A DNA stretch of 36,281 nt from Pedobacter hiemivivus (GTDB lineage Bacteria > Bacteroidota > Bacteroidia > Sphingobacteriales > Sphingobacteriaceae). The DNA lies in contig NZ_SJSM01000036.1 of the NCBI RefSeq assembly GCF_004331685.1, positions 1-36,281 on the forward strand, in the 5' to 3' direction. This document shows positions 32,707 through 36,281 of this stretch, piece after piece (position 1 is the first letter of the stretch; every line of letters starts with the position of its first letter). A program made the translations under genes and the position numbers. The notes below the pieces were generated by a model that searched no databases, was not told where the DNA came from, and was given only the letters and a program-made list of their open reading frames with translations.

Positions 32707-35700
32707 TTAAAGCGTCACATTAATACCGAATGAGAAGGTGCGTGGCAATGGAATCGCACCATTGTCAACCCCCATTGTACTTGCTCCTGAGCCTCCCGCA
32801 TTAGGCCCCGCACTGTTTACCTCAGGATCCCCTCCTGAGTAATTTGAAATTACAAGCGGATTCTGAGCAGACAATTCTAAGCCAAGATTTTTAAAACCTA
32901 ATTTAGAAGCGATACGCTGTGGCATACGGTAACCCAAAGTGATGTACCTAATTCTAGCCCAATTTACTTTCTCAACGAAATTGGTTCCAACCTGATAATA
33001 ATTATTCGCAAAATAACTGTAGTCTAGTACCACCTTTTTAGTGTTTTTAATAAACGTACCATCATCCTGCTGTACTACTCCATTAAAGACAAACTCTTTA
33101 TCTCTCCACTGACCAATATCATAAGCGATACCATTAGACATCATCCCTTGACGGCTAGCATTCAAGATATCTCCACCAAACCTAAAGTCCCATAAAAAGG
33201 ATAGGTTAAATTGCTTGTATTTTAGATTATTAATAAGACCGATATTGAATTCCGGCTCCCTATTTCCGATATAGCTTTCAACAGTTTTCTCTGTTAAAAC
33301 AGGAATTCCATTTTTATCTACAATGACATACCCCTCACTATTTCTTTTGTAATCTGTACCAACAATACCTAGAACAGGTTTATCTAATGATGAAGCCGCC
33401 TTTCCTGCGTTTAACTGTGCATTGCCATAAACAAAAGTCACAATATCACCAGCAAACTCCTGCATTTTAGAAGTATTCTTCCAGGCGTTTAAAGTGGTTG
33501 TCCAAGTAAAGTTCTCACTTTTCACAGGCGTCCCAGTCACTGAAACCTCAAATCCTCTATTGCGCAACGAACCAGCATTAAAGGTCATAATTACATAACC
33601 CGATGGCAAAGGCACCCTCGGTGTCATAATCATATCAATACTTCTTCTTTGATAGTAGGTTACATCGAAGTTCAATCTCCTTTTAAAGAAACTTAGTTCT
33701 GTTCCCAATTCAAATTCCGTAGTTTTTTCCGGCCCAAGGTTAGGATTCCCACCTGTAGCATCCGTAACAAATCCACCGCCTACAGTACTTGCCCCAAGCA
33801 GATTAGTATTAGTCTTATATATTGGGGCATCCTTACCAACACGAGCATAACTTGCTCTTAGTTTACCAAACCACAAATCCTTATTTTCAAACAACTCAGA
33901 GAATGCCAAACTACCCGAGAATGATGGAGAATAAAACGTCCGGGCATTTTCAGGCAAAGTCGAAGTCCAGTCATTACGCCCGGTTACTCCCAAAGCAATA
34001 ATGTTTTTATACTCAATTTTAAAATCACCAAAAACAGCATAGCGCTGTCTGCGAAGCCAGCCCTCAGATATACTAAGGTTCTCCTTTGAAACCACGTTTG
34101 GAGAAAAAATATCCCCCACCAAAAAATGATCTCCATGATACGATACCGATTTACTATCGTAATATTCGCTACTAAAGCCCGCAATTAAAGTCGCTCTAAA
34201 ATCATCATAAAACTTCCTATCAAATGTTGAAGTAAAATTTGAGGTGATGAATTTTGTAATCGCATTATTTTCATCAACCGATCCATAAAAACTACTTTCA
34301 CCCGGTGTACCCGGAGTCTTTACAATCCTATACTTTGAATTGGTATAATCCTGACCCAATCTATAATTTAAAGTAATCCAATTGTTTGGTTTGTAAACAA
34401 GATTGTTATTCACCAAAAACCTGTCCACATCATTGTTTCTTGGATTTCGCATTGCGCCCCACATTGGAGATATTCTCGCCTCTTTTTCTTTTCCAGCCTC
34501 AACGTATGAATATAATGGGTCACCATTTGGTTTTTCATAACTCAAAATGTCATACATACGCGGGTATAACAATATGCTGTTGATCCAACCACCAGCACTT
34601 GCACCGCCTAAACCTTCCTGAATATTGTTTTTGACATAATTTGCCGAGGTGGTAAGTTCAATTTTAGAACTTAATTTTGCAGTCCCCTTCATCATCAGGT
34701 TAATTTTCTCCTGATTGGTATTTGGTACCATAGAACCTGCATTCCTGTAGCCTCCTGAAACGTAATAATTTAGTTTTTCAGAACCCCCATTTACGTTCAT
34801 ATTTACATCATGTGTAATACCCGTTCCAAAAAAGCGATCTATGTTATCGTAAATCTTTTCGTCATAACGAAATTTCCTTCCCCATGAACTGCCTGAAGAA
34901 GCATCATATACACCGCCAGTACCTACAGTATAAATATCTTGTTGGCGAGGGGTCCTACCCATAGTTTCCAGAAAGGACTTATAAGTACCATTAATTTGAA
35001 GGCTTCCCGCTTTACCTTGTTTTGTCGTTATAATAATTGCTCCGGAAGCTGCATCAATACCATAAAGTGCCGCAGCCGCAGCCCCTTTCAAGATAGATAT
35101 GTTTTCTATATCCTCAGGATTAAAATCGGACAAACGGTTTACCGTTCCGTTAGAAGAGGAATTGTTCACACGAATACCGTCCACAATCATCAATGGCTGA
35201 TTATCCCCCGAAAGTGTAGTCGATCCCCTTAAAATGATTTCAGAAGGAAGTCCTGGAGAACCACCCGAAGAACTGATCTGCGCACCAGCAATCTGTCCTT
35301 GCAAACCATTAATAATATTCGATTGGTTGGCTTCCCTAAGGTCATCCCCTTTTACAGTCTGAACCGAATATGTCAGCGTCCTTTTGTTACGCTCAATACC
35401 CAATGCAGTAACCACAACCTCACCTAGCGCTTTAGAATCTGCAGCAAGTACAACATTAATCACAGCCGCAGTACCAACTGTTTTTTCCTGAGTTACGAAA
35501 CCGATGTAAGAGAACACTAGCACCTCACCTTTCGCAACTTTAATAGAGTAGGCTCCATCTAGATTTGTCTGAACCGCAGATGATGCCCCTTTAATCTTGA
35601 CTGAGGCTCCAGGCACACCCAACTGATCATCAGCAGATGTTACCTTACCTGTAACCGTAATTTGCTGTGCCATAGCATGAGCAACCAACAAAAACGTACT

Positions 35701-35730
35701 CAAGAATAGCATGAGTATTTTTCTTTTCAT
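32707..35730 (-). CDS. SusC/RagA-family TonB-dependent transporter of the GH18 operon
   Basis: The product is 1007 residues. The signal peptide ends at HAMAQ, the regulatory-like domain is TVTGKVTSADDQLGVPGASVKI, the plug region contains GEVVVTALGIERNKRT, IINGLQGQIAGAQIS and ISILKGAAAAALYGIDAASGAIIITT, and the barrel ends in SFGINVTL. It is the first gene of a five-gene operon (SusC, SusD, lipoprotein, PKD-propeller lipoprotein, GH18) with gaps of 4-5 nt between the first four. It would import the oligosaccharides released by the GH18 enzyme. No sigma factor, anti-sigma factor or regulator gene accompanies it in the window, and I found no convincing consensus promoter in the 260 bp upstream. 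Confidence 0.94.
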   Translation of the reverse strand: MKRKILMLFLSTFLLVAHAMAQQITVTGKVTSADDQLGVPGASVKIKGASSAVQTNLDGAYSIKVAKGEVLVFSYIGFVTQEKTVGTAAVINVVLAADSKALGEVVVTALGIERNKRTLTYSVQTVKGDDLREANQSNIINGLQGQIAGAQISSSGGSPGLPSEIILRGSTTLSGDNQPLMIVDGIRVNNSSSNGTVNRLSDFNPEDIENISILKGAAAAALYGIDAASGAIIITTKQGKAGSLQINGTYKSFLETMGRTPRQQDIYTVGTGGVYDASSGSSWGRKFRYDEKIYDNIDRFFGTGITHDVNMNVNGGSEKLNYYVSGGYRNAGSMVPNTNQEKINLMMKGTAKLSSKIELTTSANYVKNNIQEGLGGASAGGWINSILLYPRMYDILSYEKPNGDPLYSYVEAGKEKEARISPMWGAMRNPRNNDVDRFLVNNNLVYKPNNWITLNYRLGQDYTNSKYRIVKTPGTPGESSFYGSVDENNAITKFITSNFTSTFDRKFYDDFRATLIAGFSSEYYDSKSVSYHGDHFLVGDIFSPNVVSKENLSISEGWLRRQRYAVFGDFKIEYKNIIALGVTGRNDWTSTLPENARTFYSPSFSGSLAFSELFENKDLWFGKLRASYARVGKDAPIYKTNTNLLGASTVGGGFVTDATGGNPNLGPEKTTEFELGTELSFFKRRLNFDVTYYQRRSIDMIMTPRVPLPSGYVIMTFNAGSLRNRGFEVSVTGTPVKSENFTWTTTLNAWKNTSKMQEFAGDIVTFVYGNAQLNAGKAASSLDKPVLGIVGTDYKRNSEGYVIVDKNGIPVLTEKTVESYIGNREPEFNIGLINNLKYKQFNLSFLWDFRFGGDILNASRQGMMSNGIAYDIGQWRDKEFVFNGVVQQDDGTFIKNTKKVVLDYSYFANNYYQVGTNFVEKVNWARIRYITLGYRMPQRIASKLGFKNLGLELSAQNPLVISNYSGGDPEVNSAGPNAGGSGASTMGVDNGAIPLPRTFSFGINVTL

Positions 35731-36124
35731 AAAGCTTATTTGGTTAATAATTCAAGTTCTTTTTGTTTAGAATTTAAACGACACACGTAAACACGCAAAT
35801 TACCGCAAAAACCTAAGCGCCAGTAAATATGAATAATATATTTCAGCTTTTCCCCGCAAATAATAAAGATTTTTCCTCGATTTGTAAAAAAGATGTTGCA
35901 ATAACCCGCATAAAGACGCAGACACTAGCCGCAGTCCTTCTTCATTAAAACATTGACTAAATACAAAAAAAGAGGCTGATGCCAGTCATGGTCGGAAGAT
36001 TTATCTTCCGACTTTTTTTGTTTTATTACCTTTATTTTTTTGCGCGTAAGTCGTTAATAATCAGTTAATTATGTTGTTTTTCTCACAAGAAATCACTATC
36101 TTAATGGCTGATAATCAATGAGGT
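35731..36124. other. Gap between SusC operon and transposase
   Basis: This stretch holds the upstream region of the GH18 operon, in which no exact TTTG-N19-TAnnTTTG promoter is visible, and the strong plus-strand terminator at 35991-36019. The boundary of the insertion sequence should lie here, most likely just left of that terminator, but I could not fix the terminal inverted repeat because the other end of the element is outside the window. Confidence 0.5.
35991..36019 (+). terminator. Strong plus-strand terminator near the insertion sequence end
   Basis: A perfect 10-bp stem GTCGGAAGAT/ATCTTCCGAC with a 2-nt loop is followed by seven T. It lies about 105 bp upstream of the transposase ATG, and no plus-strand gene precedes it in the window. 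It would shield the transposase from outside transcription. Confidence 0.8.
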
Positions 36125-36281
36125 ATGGCTGTATTTAAAGATCATAAAATAAACATAAACCACCTGTTAGGATTCATTCCGGAAGCGCTTATAGCACATC
36201 TGTCAGTAAATACCAAAATCGATCACTATGCAAAAGTTCTACATGGTAAAAAGATGTTTTACTTATTGCTCTATGGCCTTT
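36000..36281 (+). mobile_element. Left part of a probable IS4-like insertion sequence
   Basis: The element is inferred from the partial transposase at 36125 and the terminator in front of it. The left border is approximate, and no terminal inverted repeat or target duplication could be defined from one end only. Confidence 0.4.
36125..36281 (+). CDS. IS4-like transposase, N-terminal part (cut by window end)
   Basis: From the ATG at 36125 an open frame runs to the window end (52 codons). The translation contains NHLLGFIPEALIAHLS, then KIDHYAKVLHGKKMFYLLLYGL, which resembles the N-terminal domain found on many IS4-family transposases in Bacteroidota. GAGG lies just before the start as a possible ribosome-binding site. 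The catalytic DDE domain is outside the window, so the family assignment is provisional and it cannot be said whether the copy is intact. Confidence 0.6.
   Translation, partial: MAVFKDHKININHLLGFIPEALIAHLSVNTKIDHYAKVLHGKKMFYLLLYGL

Overview
The window reads as a chromosomal segment of a Pedobacter/Sphingobacteriaceae-type bacterium (phylum Bacteroidota). The evidence is the Bacteroidota-type 5' end of a 16S rRNA gene, three SusC/SusD pairs, many lipoproteins with short N-terminal signals ending in SCKK-like lipoboxes, and stable-RNA promoters of the TTTG-N19-TAnnTTTG form. The assignment rests on recognition of families and motifs; no database search was possible.

Layout. (1) 1-1341: the 5' end of a 16S rRNA gene on the minus strand, a leader of about 330 nt, a clear rRNA promoter (725-755) and, further upstream, four 11-bp tandem repeats (918-961). 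(2) 1342-2417: small secreted proteins, including a PKD-like protein and a decayed neighbouring copy of it. (3) 2538-14887: a compact beta-mannan utilisation locus. An AraC-type regulator diverges from a SusC-SusD-TIG lipoprotein-GH26 mannanase-sodium/sugar symporter-GH130 phosphorylase-cellobiose 2-epimerase operon. This gene set matches the known route in which mannobiose is imported, epimerised to mannosylglucose and split by phosphorolysis to mannose-1-phosphate and glucose. (4) 14980-15702: a phytanoyl-CoA dioxygenase-like gene. A 42-bp piece of its 3' end is repeated directly behind the AraC gene, so the whole mannan locus lies between direct repeats. (5) 15808-16097: two identical tRNA-Asp genes with a promoter that resembles the rRNA promoter. 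(6) 16123-22300: housekeeping genes: prfA (release factor 1), an LpxH-like phosphoesterase, a TrxR-like ferredoxin-NADP reductase with a [2Fe-2S] ferredoxin, a C-terminal processing protease, a small protein and an amidase. (7) 22412-27458: a SusC-SusD-lipoprotein operon with no enzyme. (8) 27688-35730: a second SusC-SusD operon with two lipoproteins (one PKD plus beta-propeller) and a GH18 chitinase-like lipoprotein. (9) 35991-36281: a strong terminator and the start of an IS4-like transposase cut off by the window end.

The genes fit a saprophytic glycan degrader. One complete mannan pathway is coded on the plus strand, and one GH18-based (chitin or GlcNAc-glycan) system plus one SusCD system of unknown substrate are on the minus strand. 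I do not see a clearly new defence or mobile system. The observations most worth following are the direct repeats around the mannan locus, the operator-like repeats between araC and susC, the shared stable-RNA promoter sequence, and a perfect 12-bp hairpin just upstream of the GH18 start codon.
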